A stretch of DNA of 64,000 nucleotides from Valencia hispanica (taxonomy: Eukaryota > Chordata > Actinopteri > Cyprinodontiformes > Valenciidae). Position 1 is the stretch's first letter, and every line of letters starts with the position of its first letter. Made by a program: the position numbers and the translations under genes. The stretch covers positions 14,400,400-14,464,399 of the forward strand of contig OY747709.1 of NCBI GenBank assembly GCA_963556495.2, given 5' to 3'. The notes under the pieces are model-generated. The model saw nothing but the letters and a program-made list of their open reading frames with translations, was not told the DNA's origin and did not search any database. Positions 34,489 through 47,024 of this stretch are shown here, piece by piece.

Positions 34489-35262
34489 CTTTGGTTCTGT
34501 AATCCCAGCTGCATGCTGGTAAAGCACGCACAGCTCATAATTTTCTACAGATCAAAAAGTGATCCGAAATAAGTTGTTCAGGGTTGCTTGACCAAACCTA
34601 AAGGTTCCGGAAACAGTTCCAGTAGAGTTTTAGCAAACTTCATACGTCTCTTATCTTGAGGTTTTTTTCAGACCTTGTTCTCAAATCATTGGTTAAATGG
34701 CATCTAATGGTTGCTATGGAGACTTGGTGACCCCCAAGATGCCATTTTTTACTCAATTTCTCTTAATAGTGAGCCTAAGAGATGATCTTACACTCCTGTA
34801 CCATCCTCCTCATTGTGGGGACATGGGAGTTTTCAACCATCCTAGTGGTTGGTGGCTAAAAATAATGGACCTCTGTGTCGCAACATTTGCAGTCCATGGA
34901 AACAGCAGTCAAGGATTTCAAACTCTGAAGTTCCTATAAACACTGATCAAATTAAAGGCTGGGTTTTTCAAAGACTTTAGATGTGCGATTATGCTGCTCT
35001 AATAAAAGATACATTGTGAGTAAGGCTTTTTTTTTTTTTTTTTTTTACCAGGGATGCCAAGACATTTTACAGGTCCACAGACTGCAGCAGTATAGCAAGC
35101 CACTTGTATCCAAAATAAGGCGTACCCCATGTTAATATTGTTTTCATCCATAAATTGCAGGATACACAGTTTTTTACGCTCTAACGCGTTGTGAATCGCA
35201 ACACGCGGAGAAGTAAACAACGTGCGATCAAGTAAAAAATGCGCAGTGGCGTAAATGACGTG

Positions 35263-35680
35263 TGGTGGCGTTTTATGCCTATTTTATCGTCAAGAGGCTC
35301 TTATTAGTGCCCATCAACTAGATTTTATGGCATTTTACCCAATCACTACACCGCAAGGGCAAGACACAACCAGAAGATCTGTTAGTTGTGTATTTTCAAT
35401 CAAATGCTATCGTCTACTCAAATATATAATTAATTGCCAGTTATAAAGTTGGCTAATGTTTTAATGTAGAAAAATAACGGGTAGAGTGCGTTGAATGTCA
35501 TACCAATGTTTATTGATAAAGAAGGGAGCAGAATGGTACGTTCGTGTCACTTCTGACATTTCCCCAAATGTCAGGGATCTTCTGGCTGTGTCTGCCCTTG
35601 TGGTGTACTGACTGGGTAAAATCTTGTGGCTGAGCACTAAGGCAGCCTCTTGACATTAAAATATGAATAAAACGCCACCA
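35263..35680. mobile_element. MITE with 36-bp terminal inverted repeats
   Basis: TGGTGGCGTTTTATGCCTAT... (35263-35298) is matched in inverse by ...GAATAAAACGCCACCA (35645-35680); identity is high over 36 bp and weaker pairing continues inward to about 35626. No ORF. Flanking duplication not clear. Confidence 0.8.
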
Positions 35681-35689
35681 AGACTTCTT

Positions 35690-37153
35690 TTTTTTTTTTT
35701 TACGTCACCACGATGGCTTGCCATACGGCAGTTAATGGTACCAACTAATAGTATCACACTCACTCATCAGTCCACAAGGCGTTCAGCCATAGTCTCAGGT
35801 GTTTGGAGCGGAGTGAAGTCTTAACTCAAACGTGTGAACAAGTGTGTATCTTGATGGGATTTGCGTAGGTTTTAGAAAAGCTTTCTACTGGTTTGTTTAA
35901 ATAAAAAAACTTTTTTGCAGAAGGTTTAGATGTTAGAAGTTCACTAGATGCCTGTTGGAAGAAGCTCCCAAAGCCACCCAGCTGATATGGAGCTTTAATC
36001 CTAAAAGAAGCTTTCTCAAAGCTTCCATGGTGGGTTGTGGATCATTCCGGGTGAAATAAGTTGCTGCAGGGGTTGCCTGTAGGAAAGACTAGGTAGAAGT
36101 TTCGGATTTGGAAAAAGGAAAGCAGAAACGAGGACATCCTGTTATTTTTCAGCGCATGCACTTCAGATCAGCTCTGAAACATATTGATCATGCCTTAAAT
36201 CAGTTACCTATCAGGTAGTAGGTAGTCTGTTTTCTTCTTGGCACTGAATGATTTCTTCGTTGTTTTTTTCCGCCTGCTCTGGTCGCATCAAACTGCATTT
36301 TCATATTAAATTACAAAGCTTGGAGAAACTATTTTGGCTCTCAGTTTAGATCAGCAATAAGACATTTTTCATGCGGATTACTTTGATGTATCAAATGTTT
36401 CTCATGCAATGTTGTACATATAAAATCTTTGTCTTAAGTTATGTAAGCTAATAGTTTTATTTTGATTTATTTTTTTATTTTTTATTTTTGGCTTCCCTAA
36501 GCATTGGACTTTGATGTGTGCATGGGTGTTTGTGTTATATTTATTTCTTGTTCTGGAAAAAGGGTCTGGGGTGGGGGAAGGTACAGGTAAATTTCATTGC
36601 GTTTATCTGGTAATGACTTTAAGTTGAAAGTTCTCCCTTTTGCGCATATTTATCATTTGAATGGTTTCCCCACCTCCCTAAATGACATACTGTATTTACC
36701 GACATTTACCAGCCACTTCTGAGGAACCATTTTATGGGTTAATAACGCCAAAACAAGGCGACAAATAACTTTAGAAAAACAGAAAGTTGTATTTTTTTTC
36801 CCATGAAGTTTATCACTTCATGCTTGAATTTTAAAATAGTTTTAGATAAAATTAAGCAGGTTACAAGTAACATTGCTAATCTAAAGTTGCTCACGAGCTG
36901 CTTTTGTCACCTTTTGGTGCTTTAAAGTTCTTTTAAAGTGTAAAATCTTTATAACTTATCTCGTGTTTTATATCAAGATCATAAAATCCATCCTATAAAG
37001 TGTAACTATTGGCAATTTCTGTTCTCTGTTTGCGCCTTAAACTCTGAGAGGCAGGTGAACTTTAGAGTTCACGGCGCCGCTCCTCTTTGTGTGTGTGTTT
37101 TTTCCCCCCCGTAGGACTGAGGCAGTGCCTTGTTGAGGTAAAATAGGTGATTT
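35690..37153. other. Unique-looking AT-rich sequence, no gene
   Basis: No exon or clear repeat was seen; it may belong to the e2f1 3'UTR. Confidence 0.4.
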
Positions 37154-37191
37154 GGTGTGTGTGTGTGTGTGTGTGTGCGCGCTCGCGCGCT
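37154..37191. repeat. (TG)n(CG)n repeat
   Basis: TG dinucleotides run directly into GCGCGCTCGCGCGC, a potential Z-DNA-forming alternating purine-pyrimidine tract. Confidence 0.9.
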
Positions 37192-37844
37192 TTTTGTTGT
37201 GAAAGAATGCATTGTGTGCAGGTGATGTTTGACGAAGTTTGCACCTTTAAAACGTTAAAAATGAATCGTGTTGCAGTTTTAGAAATCAGTGGCTTGCATA
37301 AAGTGTGAGCAGTTAAATGGCTTTTAAAAAAACAAATAATAATAGGTCAGGGAAGTAACAGAACATTCTTGGTATAGGACATTCGATACTATTTTTTATA
37401 ACACTATAAAATGTTATCTTTTTTTTGATAGTCAATTTGGGATACAAAAAAGGACAAAAGCAGATTTTCTTTTTTTCTTTTGTTGCTGTGCAAATAAATG
37501 TTGCTGTGTGCTGTTTTATGGGAACCAGTCTCATGCACACAGCGTACTCATTGGTGTGTGTGTGTATGTGTGTTTCCAGAATTACACATTTGTTTCAGTG
37601 CCCTTTTTGTATCAAATTGTCCCTGTCAATGTTTTTGACACAAATAAAAGTTGACTATTTTGAACCTATTTGCAGCATCTGTTATTTGCACTACATAATA
37701 TAACAGTGTTCTATTCTGTTTGCATTCATTACTTTATTACTGCAGCTGAAAATACCAAAAACAAACAATAAAACTTTCTATTTTCAACATGGATCATTTG
37801 AGGAGAAAAATATCTAAACAGCAGAACATAATGGTATATTACAG

Positions 37845-38290
37845 GGTGCCTCGGAAAAATATTTATGCCTTTTATAAAAAAAATTCAGTCTTCACACTAC
37901 AATCACAAACTTTCCATTATTTTATCAGAATATATGTGATAGAACATGATTGTAAAATAAGAGTAAAGTGATGGTTTGTAAAGGTTTTCCAAATAAAAAT
38001 GCATGAATTTGTAGCTGCTCTTGAACCTGGCAACCACAGTCCATGTGCATGTTTTTTTTTTTTTTATTCTCACCATAAATGTTCTGAGAAGAGGTTTGTT
38101 AGAGAACATTAGTGAACAAACAGCTTCAAGAAGACCAAGGAATGCAAGGTGCCTATGGTAACTCTGGAGGAGCTGCAGAGATTCATAGTTCAGGTGACAG
38201 AGTTCCTTCAGATTATTTCCTCTCCCAAGGAGGTTATGGTTTTACCAGGGTTTTACCTGTCTGGGGGGGGGGGGGTGGTACTGAGCGCTT
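37845..38290 (+). mobile_element. Tc1-like relic
   Basis: TGGAGGAGCTGCAGAGATTC (38165) and AAGACCAAGGAATGC (38131) are transposase-gene words of a Tc1 family. A G-run lies at about 38264-38275. Confidence 0.5.
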
Positions 38291-38783
38291 ATCTAGTTAG
38301 TTATGCACTCCAATAAACCCCAGGTCTCATATACAGTTTACTTAAAGTCATTTAGTATATAAAACTAACATGTGGAAAAAAGGTCCTTTGGTCTAAAAAA
38401 AATACCGAATATACTTTTTGTTTGTGGCCTTTGAGCAAAACATGTGAAGTAAAACTGACAGCTGACTATATCTTCTGGATGTCTAACTTGGTAGTGCATC
38501 AAAGGCGGATCAATCATTAGATGGGAATAACAACGAGTTATCCAATGAGATTCAGAGAGCCTGTAGCAACCAATCAAGCCACATTGTGTCATAAATTGTG
38601 TCGCACCGTATGTCAATGACTGCAGAGCTGAAGCAACATGGTCCCAAACCAGTTTCCTGCTCAGCCCCAGATACTTTCTTTCACATCTGTCTCTGTGTTT
38701 TTCGAAGAATTTTGCACTTGTTTTATCCAGACATCCTTTAGAACGGAATCTGGTGTGTGAGGGTTTCGATGGATAAGTCATGT

Positions 38784-39640
38784 TCTGTTATGACTATCGT
38801 GACTCATCCACTCTTAAATCCCCCATCTCAAACCTTGGTGTTAGGATGGGTTCGGGCTTGAAGATGGAAATTCATATCAATCAAACTGTCAAGACATTTT
38901 TCTTCCAGTTGAGACGTCTTGCCAAATTGAAGCCCATTTTAAAGAGACGCCATCTCGAATCTGTGATTCATGCTTATATTACGTCTAGGCCCGATTGCTG
39001 TGTCCTTTATGGTATCAATAAATCCTCAATTTCCTGTCTCCAACTGGTTCAGATAGCGGCGGCTCGATTCCTGACTAGCTCAGGTCGGACACACATCACC
39101 TCGATCCTGGCAAATTTACATTGGCTCCATGTTCACTTCCGAATATACACTTTAAAATCTTGTTTGTTTTCAAATCTCTCAATGGTCTGGCCCCCAGCTA
39201 ACTATCTGAGCTCCTCCATCCCTACACACCTTGTTAGTCCCTCAGATCAGCTGATCATAGTTTAAGATTCTTAGGATCTACTGCAAATCTCATGGTGAGC
39301 GGGCCTTCTCAGTCTTTGCACCTAAACTCTGGAACCAATTACCCCTGCAGATTAGGCTGGCCCCATCGCCAACCACTTTTAAATCTCATCTGAAAACTCA
39401 TTTTTCTTCTTTAGCTTTTAACCCTCTGTGATTCCCTTGCTTGGTCTGTTTTCCCTTGCTTAGCTTGTGCTCTCTCTTTGGCTTAGCTGGTTTATGTGTT
39501 TTAAATTCTTATTTTAATTGTTTTATCTTGTGTGTTTTCTTGATTTTATGTACTCTGTACAGCACTTTGGTCAGCTGCCATGCTGATTTTCAAATGTGCT
39601 TTATAAATACATATGGCATGGCATGGTATGGTATGACTAA
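38784..39640 (+). mobile_element. L2-like LINE 3' fragment
   Basis: The frame from 38780 reads LRRLAKLKPILKRRHLESVI, then HAYITSRPDCCVLYG, and LANLHWLHVHFRIYTLKSCL, the C-terminal part of an L2-type reverse transcriptase. It is followed by a tail with a TGGCA/TGGTA run (about 39613-39635). Confidence 0.8.
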
Positions 39641-39759
39641 GTGGCAGAAAATGAAGGAATTCTAATGTGTGCTGAGAATTTTAAAATGAATCAAAATGAA
39701 ACTTTTGATATAACCAGCAACAGAAGTCTCAATACAAGGAAAATTAGCAGAATCCCATC

Positions 39760-40500
39760 TTTATAGAGCTGCCTTTGATTAATTGATTAATAATAGCTGG
39801 AATGTCATAACAGTAGTATGTTTTAATGTGTTGTGTTGTCTGTTTTTATTTGATCCACTATTCATGTAAAGCACCTTGAATTGCCTTGTTGCTGAAAGTG
39901 TGCTATACAAATAAATTTGCCTTGCCTTGCCTTACCCTGCCTCTCCCTCGATGACCGCTGGAGTAGGCACCACCCCCTCCCGTGACCCTGGAAGGATAAG
40001 CGATAGAGATGATGGATGAATAGATGGATGCAGCCCCAAGGGCAAAGGGGTACCGGGTGGGGCTCTAGGGTCCAGCCCATCTCCGCCACACCACCATCTC
40101 CTGCCGCTCAGGCTACGCCCAGGATTCAGTTGCCTCAGCAGCCCAGCGCCCACACTATCCCCCTGCAGCAAGACCGCCCTGCATGAAGCAACGGAGACCC
40201 CTCAGAGCGCCCGGCTGGGCAGGCACCAGCCCGACGTGGCAGAAGCTCAGAAGGACCAGGGTAGTGAGGGCACAATGGGTAGTTCTAGACAGGGGTCAAC
40301 AGGGGCCAGTGCCCTTAGGACTGATCCTGGCCCCTGTACTGAAGAGATCATGTTAAATCAGTTTCTTATATGTACTGACACAGTAACCATAACTAAATGG
40401 TTCCGTAGACTAATTTAATTTTTTACATTCAGTTTTCCTTTAACAATTAATTAAAAAACATGTTGCAATTTTAGCTTCAGCCATATTGAGATAGGATCAT
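39760..40500. other. LINE tails and unassigned GC-rich sequence
   Basis: 39840-39935 ends in a TGCCTTGCCTTGCC run typical of LINE tails; 39945-40040 carries GATGGATGAATAGATGGATG like an RTE tail. 40040-40340 is GC-rich, with no ORF recognised. Confidence 0.5.
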
Positions 40501-41185
40501 AGTTTTTATCAGCCAGATCAGGGCTCTGCAACCTGCAGCTCCAGAGCCACAAGTGGCTCTTTGGCTCACTTAATGTATCAAACTATGAAACGTCGCTCTT
40601 TATGTTCATTCTTATGCTCACAGCCCACCTTCCACGACTGGCAGCCTGGTTTCCTGTGTCACCTTCATCCTCCGGTTTCATCTCTGCTCGCCCCATTGTA
40701 GCCTCCACGATCACCTCAGTGTTCATGTTCCTCCTGCCCCCCCTTCAACGACTACCTCTAAGCTCATCTACTTCTCTCATCTCCAAAGTTAAAACTATAC
40801 TCACCTCAGTTTACCTTCAGTCTCTGGATCGTCGCCATCTCCAGCTGAGCAGCCTCACAGCCATCCTCCCAGATTCCACTCACTCCTCCCTGGTGTTTCT
40901 CACCTTCATCTACAGTAAGATTAACATTCACTCTCCATAATATAAGTTTCCAGACCTCCGCTCAAGTTCTCCTCCTGTTAGTGTTCCAGCTCCTGGTTCT
41001 AGATCTCTCCCTCTCGTTCTCCAGCGGTTCTCCAGTTCCAGATGTCAAACCTCTTATCTTTATCATCATCATCATCAATAAACCTTTGGAATCTTATTTA
41101 TCACATCTAAAAATCTAAAGGTTGTATTTGACACGAATGCAATGATTTGTTATTTTTCTACATTAAACGATGTGATTTAATGATC

Positions 41186-42548
41186 TGTGGTCTCATTTAA
41201 AAAGCTTGCTTATGCACAAAACCGTGTCTGAAAACTACGTAAGCAACTTTCTACGCAAAGTTGGGATTTATAGAAAAAAAACGTGATGGAAAAATGTGCG
41301 CAACTTTAAGCACACTAAGGATCTTGCTTACGCACTTTGAGGACACAGGACACCGACAGCGCAGCAGGAGAAATGGCTAAAATGAAAATGAAAGCCACAA
41401 TTTCAAACTTTTAGAGCTCAGGCACACAAAGACACACAACCAGCAGTCAACCTCCCATCCCGTCTTTGAACTGAGAATAGAAATGAAAAGCTGAATGAAA
41501 ATATGTTGCACATAAGAATTATATCACAGTATGTTCATATGTATTTATGTCTTCAGATTATACAGAAATTGCACTTATTGAATTAATTGTGTGAAGTACG
41601 AATACTGCAGCGTCCCCTGCATAATGCTGCACAATGGATGCTGGCGCTCATTGTAGATCAGCCACTGGAAGCATCTGGATGGGAGACCCGATGTAGATTC
41701 CTTAAAGCAGTCCTATTAGATCTTAGAGCTGAACTGGACCCGGTGTTGGATCCACCGACCCACTGGAACCGTGCACCCCGTCCCCCGCTCTTTTTTATAT
41801 CAGGAACGCTGCTGCATTAATGCTGCATCACTTTCAGCTCTTCCTTTTGTTTGTGACCCCAAATCAATATTTTGGAAGGATGATACTTTTTTAAAGTAGA
41901 CTTAAAACACACCTTTTCTGTCAGGCTTTAAATATCTAGTTTTATTTGGTTTATAAATTCCAGTCTTATTGTTGCTACAAGTAGTAATCATATAGGCCTA
42001 ATTGAAACTTTATTGTTCTTCTCTTTTTTATTGCTTGTGCTGCTTTTATTAAATTTTTAAATCTTTTTACTCTTGTCAGACATTTTCTTTTTGCAACTGT
42101 ATTTTTGTCTTTTAATGTGAAGCACTTTGGCTGCATTCGGCTGAGTAAAGCCTGATTGAGTGATTGCTTGAAATAATAAATAATACAAATAATAAATTTT
42201 CCATGCCTCTACAAGCCTGCAGCTGTCTGGAATTACTTTCTCCGCCTCTCGGTTGCCATGGTTACGCGTGAAACGCCCCATATTAGCTGGCTTAAGTTGA
42301 TGCAGAATATTCACGAGACACTTTGCATGGACTGTTTATGGGAGAAAGTGGGTGTGTAGGAGGCGGGATATGATCCAAAAACACCTGCGCACATTTCTAG
42401 GGAGAGTGGGATTTATGAAGCGGAAAGTGCGTGCAGCTGTGCGTACTCCAAGTTTGATCGATCGGAAACTTACTAGGCGCAAGTAAAAAAAAAAAGTTGC
42501 TGAGGTTTTAGTAATGATTCGACTCAAAGTCTTATAAATGAGACCCCA
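41186..42548. mobile_element. Inverted-repeat DNA element with LINE insertion
   Basis: TGTGGTCTCATTTAAAAAG (41186) pairs with the complement of CTTATAAATGAGACCCCA ending at 42548. GATC flanks both ends. Subterminal blocks also pair loosely (TTGGGATTTATAG / GTGGGATTTATGAAG). About 41780-42200 looks like a LINE 3' end inserted within. No transposase seen. Confidence 0.7.
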
Positions 42549-42578
42549 GATCTTTTATAAAGGTGTATGTCAGTAAAG

Positions 42579-43826
42579 TGTACTATGATAGGAAGTACTA
42601 AGTGGTAAACTACACCCAGAAGAGGGGGGGAGTTTACCCTAGGAACCATCAAGTCCATGCAAAAACACACAAGTTCCTAATATGCCACAGGCCAGAGACG
42701 GTTTCAGTATGACAAATTTATTTTAAACAAACAATAAATAAATAAAATAAAAAACAAGCCAAAACACTATCCACAAAGAAAACTTGGCACTGAGGCGGGG
42801 AAAGGGAAGCATGTCAGGGCTGGGGATTACCCTGTGGCAGTACCAAAAAGAAAACAGAGGTCCTCACACTAATCACCTGTGTTCCTCACTCACACGCACA
42901 CTCAAACACAGCAACAAGGGAAGGGGGGATTGTGAAGAAATGCCACCACCAACGACTGAACTGTCGCTTGGGCCCACAGCACCTGACAAAACAAGGGAAA
43001 ACAATTAAAATAGCCAGAGTACCACACACAGAATTTTTTTTTTTTTTTTTAAAAAGCAACGACGAATAAACATGCACAAAAGAATTAACCAAAACGATGC
43101 GAGTCGCTAAAAAAAATAAATGTCACACACAGGCAATATTAAATAAACACTAATTTAAAAAAACAAGATCAAAGAGTCCTTTAAGATTCAGCTCAGCCCT
43201 AGACAGCCGAGCGAGTCACGGTCTCGCAGTCCGTTCACTGTGCGGCCCGCGTCCGAACCAGAGTGGGCAGAGGAGCTGCAGCGATGAGCGAGAGAGAACT
43301 AGAGGAGCCAAGACAGCAGCAGTCCTCCAAGGAATGGCCCAAGATCAGGCGCCTCTGAGAAAAGGCACAATAAATGTATTAATACGAAACTTAATTTGAA
43401 ACAAAACTTTAAAATAAATTCATACATACCACTGTACTGGCATGAGCAGAGCCCCTAAAAGCATGCTGAGGAAAGCCTCAAAGGCTGCGGCTTAATCCCG
43501 CCGTGATATACAAAGGCAGAAACCACAATGAACAAACATACCGAAGCGGACGCTTTGTAGGATACACAACATCCAGCGGAGCAATCCTTGCTCACAGCCC
43601 CAGCAGCCAGCCGTGCCGCACACAGAGAGCTGGCACCTTGACAGCGACACGCCAAACAAAGGACTCAACGCCGCACTACAGACATCACGGAATGCAGAGA
43701 GGAGCCCGGCTGGCCAAACACATCCGCTTTTAAAGGAGGTGCACAGTGCCGCCCACCAATCAAGGTAGTTGGCAAGACTGGCACAGGGCCATACAGTGGC
43801 CAAGATGCAAACAGCATCCGGCCACA
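42579..43826 (-). repeat. 3' LTR of the Gypsy element
   Basis: Read on the minus strand it would start TGTGGCCGGATGC (43826) after a G-rich tract CTTGGGGGTACA, and end TATCATAGTACA (42579). The part 43530-43762 is about 95 percent identical to 49350-49581, including TTTAAAAG (promoter-like). About 940 bp (42591-43528) is absent from the other LTR. Confidence 0.65.
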
Positions 43827-44226
43827 TGTACCCCCAAGTTTTGTATCGTCGGCCCGACGATAAACACTGGCATCTACACCTGAATGGAAAATTGAACATG
43901 AGCCACCTGCTACTGAATTTCACCAGCAGTATTACTCCGGCGGCCAGTAGACTGAGGGAGATGATGGACATTAGTATGGCGTCCAGCTGTAGAGCGAGTT
44001 GTTCTTCGCAAAGTTTGGCAGACTGTACGTATCCAGAAGATGCCTGTTGGCCATCTCTTAGCTGGTCAAATGACACTGAAGGCGTAGTACCCAAGACGGC
44101 AGGAACCGCTGCCGGCAGTGGATCAGGTACTCCAGGATCCAGGAGACACAAATCCTCATCACTAGGGGACTCATCGACTGTTGCTACAGCAGATGGAGCA
44201 AGAAACCTTGGCAGAGGAGCTGCGGA
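43492..44226 (-). other. Open frame after pol stop, with membrane segment
   Basis: Directly after the pol TAA (44229-44227) the same frame stays open for 245 codons. It contains an acidic start (VDESPSDEDLCLLDPG) and a hydrophobic stretch SIISLSLLAAGVILLVKF at about 43975-43920, then runs into the LTR. It could be a post-pol reading frame with a membrane anchor or chance; no family recognised. Confidence 0.4.
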
Positions 44227-46329
44227 TTAGGGCAGGACCACTGCCTTCAACATGTTACGATGGACATTGCGGGCTTTGTGCAGGTCATTTGCAGGAGCAA
44301 CTGTATAAACAGCTCCTTTACTTGCTGGAGCCCTCACAACCTGATTGACCACTGAGCTCCACAGATCTTGAATTTTCTGGCGCCCTCTTCCACCGTGGTC
44401 CCTCAGGTACACCTGCTGGCCCACTACAAAGGGTGCATCTCGCACCTGCTGGTCATGCCGCTCTTTTCGTCGCCCAGGAGCTCACGGGCCCCTTCAAAAA
44501 GCAACTCCGAGTCTAGCTTGGTGTTCGACTACCCAGTCCTGTACCTCACCTGGTACTGGATCGGGTACTCGACCCAAGAGAAAGTCTGCAGGGAGCCGGG
44601 GCTTCTGTCCGAACATAAGATAGAAAGGAGATTCACCTGTGCCCTGGTTAGGAGTTGTGTTGTAACAAAAAAGCACCTGGGGCAAACAGGAGGCCCAGTC
44701 CCGCTTCCTTGATGGTGGGAGAGTACGAAGAAGGTTGTGAAGAGTTCGGTTGAACCCCTCGCACTGAGCATTCCCCACAGGATGGTGTGGTGTAATGCGG
44801 GACTTCGCAACCCCATACAGAAGGCAGAGCTAATGAATTACCAAACTTTCAAAACTCCTTCCTTGGTCCGAATGAAGGCGGCCTGGCACGCCAAACCTAT
44901 AGAACCACTCATTAATCAAGATCTAGGCCACAGTAGCCCTTTGATCTCGTGTAGGGACAGCCACTGTAAATTTACTGAACACAGTCATGACCAGGACGTT
45001 TTCATATCCATTCCGTGAAGGTTCCAACAGTGTGAAATCTATGGCCAGGATTTCATTGGGACGGAAGGCAAGCAAGTGGCCCATAAAACTATGGGATCCA
45101 TGCCCAGAGTTTTTAGCAACTTGGCAGCGGTCGCACTCCAAAATCCACTGCTTTATGTCGGCAGACATTCCTGGCCAATAACACTGCCAAACCAAGTCGG
45201 TTGTACGCTTAATGCCCTGGTGACCATGTTCTTGGTGGAGCAAGTGTAATATCTCCTGCTTGAGGGCTGCAGGCAATATAAGCTGGAGAATCTCTTGCCC
45301 TCCATCCAAATGAAAGATCCGGCGGAAAAGAATGTCATCTTCCTCCACCAAGCGGTCCCACTGACGTAAAAGGGTGATAGATGATTTCGAGAGTTTTCTC
45401 TTCTCAGCAAAGGTAGGCGGTGCTTTCCGCCGCCAAAACGGCAAAACGTCTTTCAAGAGGGGATCAGCTTCCTGTAAGGAGCAGAGATCAGCAGCGGAGT
45501 GAGAAGGAAGAACTGACACCATAGACTGAATAGCCAGCACGATAGGGCATGGTGGTAAGACTTGTTGGAGACTGGTGGGGACAAAAGTGCCAGGCAAAGA
45601 ATTCACCACCACCTGAAAACCAGACACATACTGCCGTGAGAGGGCGTCAGCGTTGTGATTGATACGGCCTGAGCGATACTTAATATCGAAATCAAACGCG
45701 GATAGCTGGGCAGCCCGACGCTGTTCAGTAGCACCCAATTTGGCTGTCTGGAGGAGGCTCAATGGATTGTTATCAGTGTACACTGTACACTTATGCCCCA
45801 ACAAGTACTCGCTGAACTTCTCCGTCATGGCCCACTTGAGTGCAAGAAATTCCAATTTCATGGAGCTGTAATTTGACATATTGCGCTCAGTGGGCCGCAA
45901 GTCTCTGCTGGCATAGGCTACAGGTCTCACGCCGTTTTCAGTTTCCTGAGGAAGGACAGCCCCTAATCCACTCAGACTGGCATCAATCTCCAAAATATAG
46001 GGGCGTGAGAAATTTGCGTAGGTTAGCACTGGAGCTGAAACCAACATTGCCTTCAGAGCCTCAAAACTCTCCTCGCACTGAGGTGTCCATGCAGCACCCA
46101 GGGCCCGACCCGGCCTCTTCCCAGATTTGGTACCTCCCAGCTGAGCCACCAACCGATGCAGGGAACCTGCCAACTTGGCAAAGCCCTCAACAAAGCGCCG
46201 GTAGTAGCTGGTGAAACCCAAGAAGGAGCACAGCTCAGACACATAAGGGCGGTGCCACTTAGCCACCGCCTCAATTTTCTTGGGGTCAGTGGAGATTCCA
46301 TGGCTTGAAATCACATGCCCCAAATACAC
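44227..46329 (-). pseudogene. Gypsy pol: RNase H and integrase part
   Basis: 46329-44923 encodes the end of RT, an RNase H core (YILEIDASLSGLGAVL, YTDNNPL), the integrase HHCC zinc finger (LLHQEHGHQGIKRTTDLVWQ ... CDRCQVAKN) and the first catalytic Asp (AIDFTLLEPS). A stop follows. 44778-44494 resumes with the last catalytic Glu region (NAQCEGFNRTLHNLLRTL), and 44445-44227 is the C-terminal GPY/F-like module. Broken by stops and indels. Confidence 0.88.
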
Positions 46330-47024
46330 AACCTCCTATTGAAAAAAATGCACATTTTTCCAGCTTTGCCTTTAAACCTTCTGCTTGGAGCCGACCAAGC
46401 ACCATTTCCAGCCACTGCAAATGTTGTTCAAAAGAGGATGAGTAGACAATAATGTCGTCGAGATACAACAGCACAGATTGATTTTGCTGGTCTCCAAACA
46501 TCCTCTGCATCAGCCGCTGGAAGGTGCTTGGGGCATTACACAAGCCAAAAGGCATGCGGTTGAACTCGAAAAGGCTGAATGGAGTACAAAAGGGGGTTTT
46601 GGGTCGGTCCTGCTGACACAGGAACCTGATTGTAGCCGCTGGCTAAATCTAACGTCGAGAACCAACGGGCACCAGAAAGTGCATCCAAGCTCTCCTCAAT
46701 ACAAGGCAAGAGGAAGGCATCTTTCCTGGTCTTGCTGTTGAGGAGCCTGTAGTCCACACACAAGCGCAAACTCCCTTCCTTCTTCCGGACCAAAACGATG
46801 GGAGATGCGTAGGGACTACTGCTCTCCTTAATGACCTGAGACTCCAGGAGCTGGTTAATGTGGGCCTTCACCGCTTCATACTCTGATGGAGGGATACCCC
46901 GATACCGCTGTCTGATTGGAACATCATTCAGCAAAGGTATCTCATGAGAGAGGAGCTTGGTACAGCCCAAATCCCCATCATGAGCGGAAAAGACTGTGTG
47001 GTACTGGCGTAACAGAGATTTCAC
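46286..47024 (-). pseudogene. Gypsy pol: reverse transcriptase part
   Basis: 47024-46536 holds the RT fingers (IRQRYRGIPPSEYEAVKAHI, SPIVLVRKKEGSLRLCVDYR); after a frameshift near 46560 follows MPFGLCNAPSTFQRLMQRMF and the catalytic LLYLDDIIVYS. Another frame change occurs near 46330. Confidence 0.9.

Larger units (their letters stand above)
31793..37680 (+). other. Possible e2f1 3'UTR and downstream sequence
   Basis: After the stop come a purine-rich GAA run (about 31800-31845), a TG repeat (32164-32197), AT-rich sequence, two inverted-repeat elements and a second TG/CG repeat (37154-37191). AATAAA motifs occur at 35001 and 37643; the latter sits in unique-looking T-rich sequence and is a plausible distal poly(A) signal. 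The true transcript end cannot be decided from sequence. Confidence 0.35.

Noticed and set aside
33554..34527. Medium ORFs around the 34-kb inverted-repeat element
   Set aside because: No recognised domains or splice structure; they overlap a MITE-like element with no transposase.
38365..38781. 138-codon minus-strand ORF at 38.4-38.8 kb
   Set aside because: No family resemblance, next to a LINE fragment and Tc1 relic, and without a credible promoter or splice context; treated as chance.
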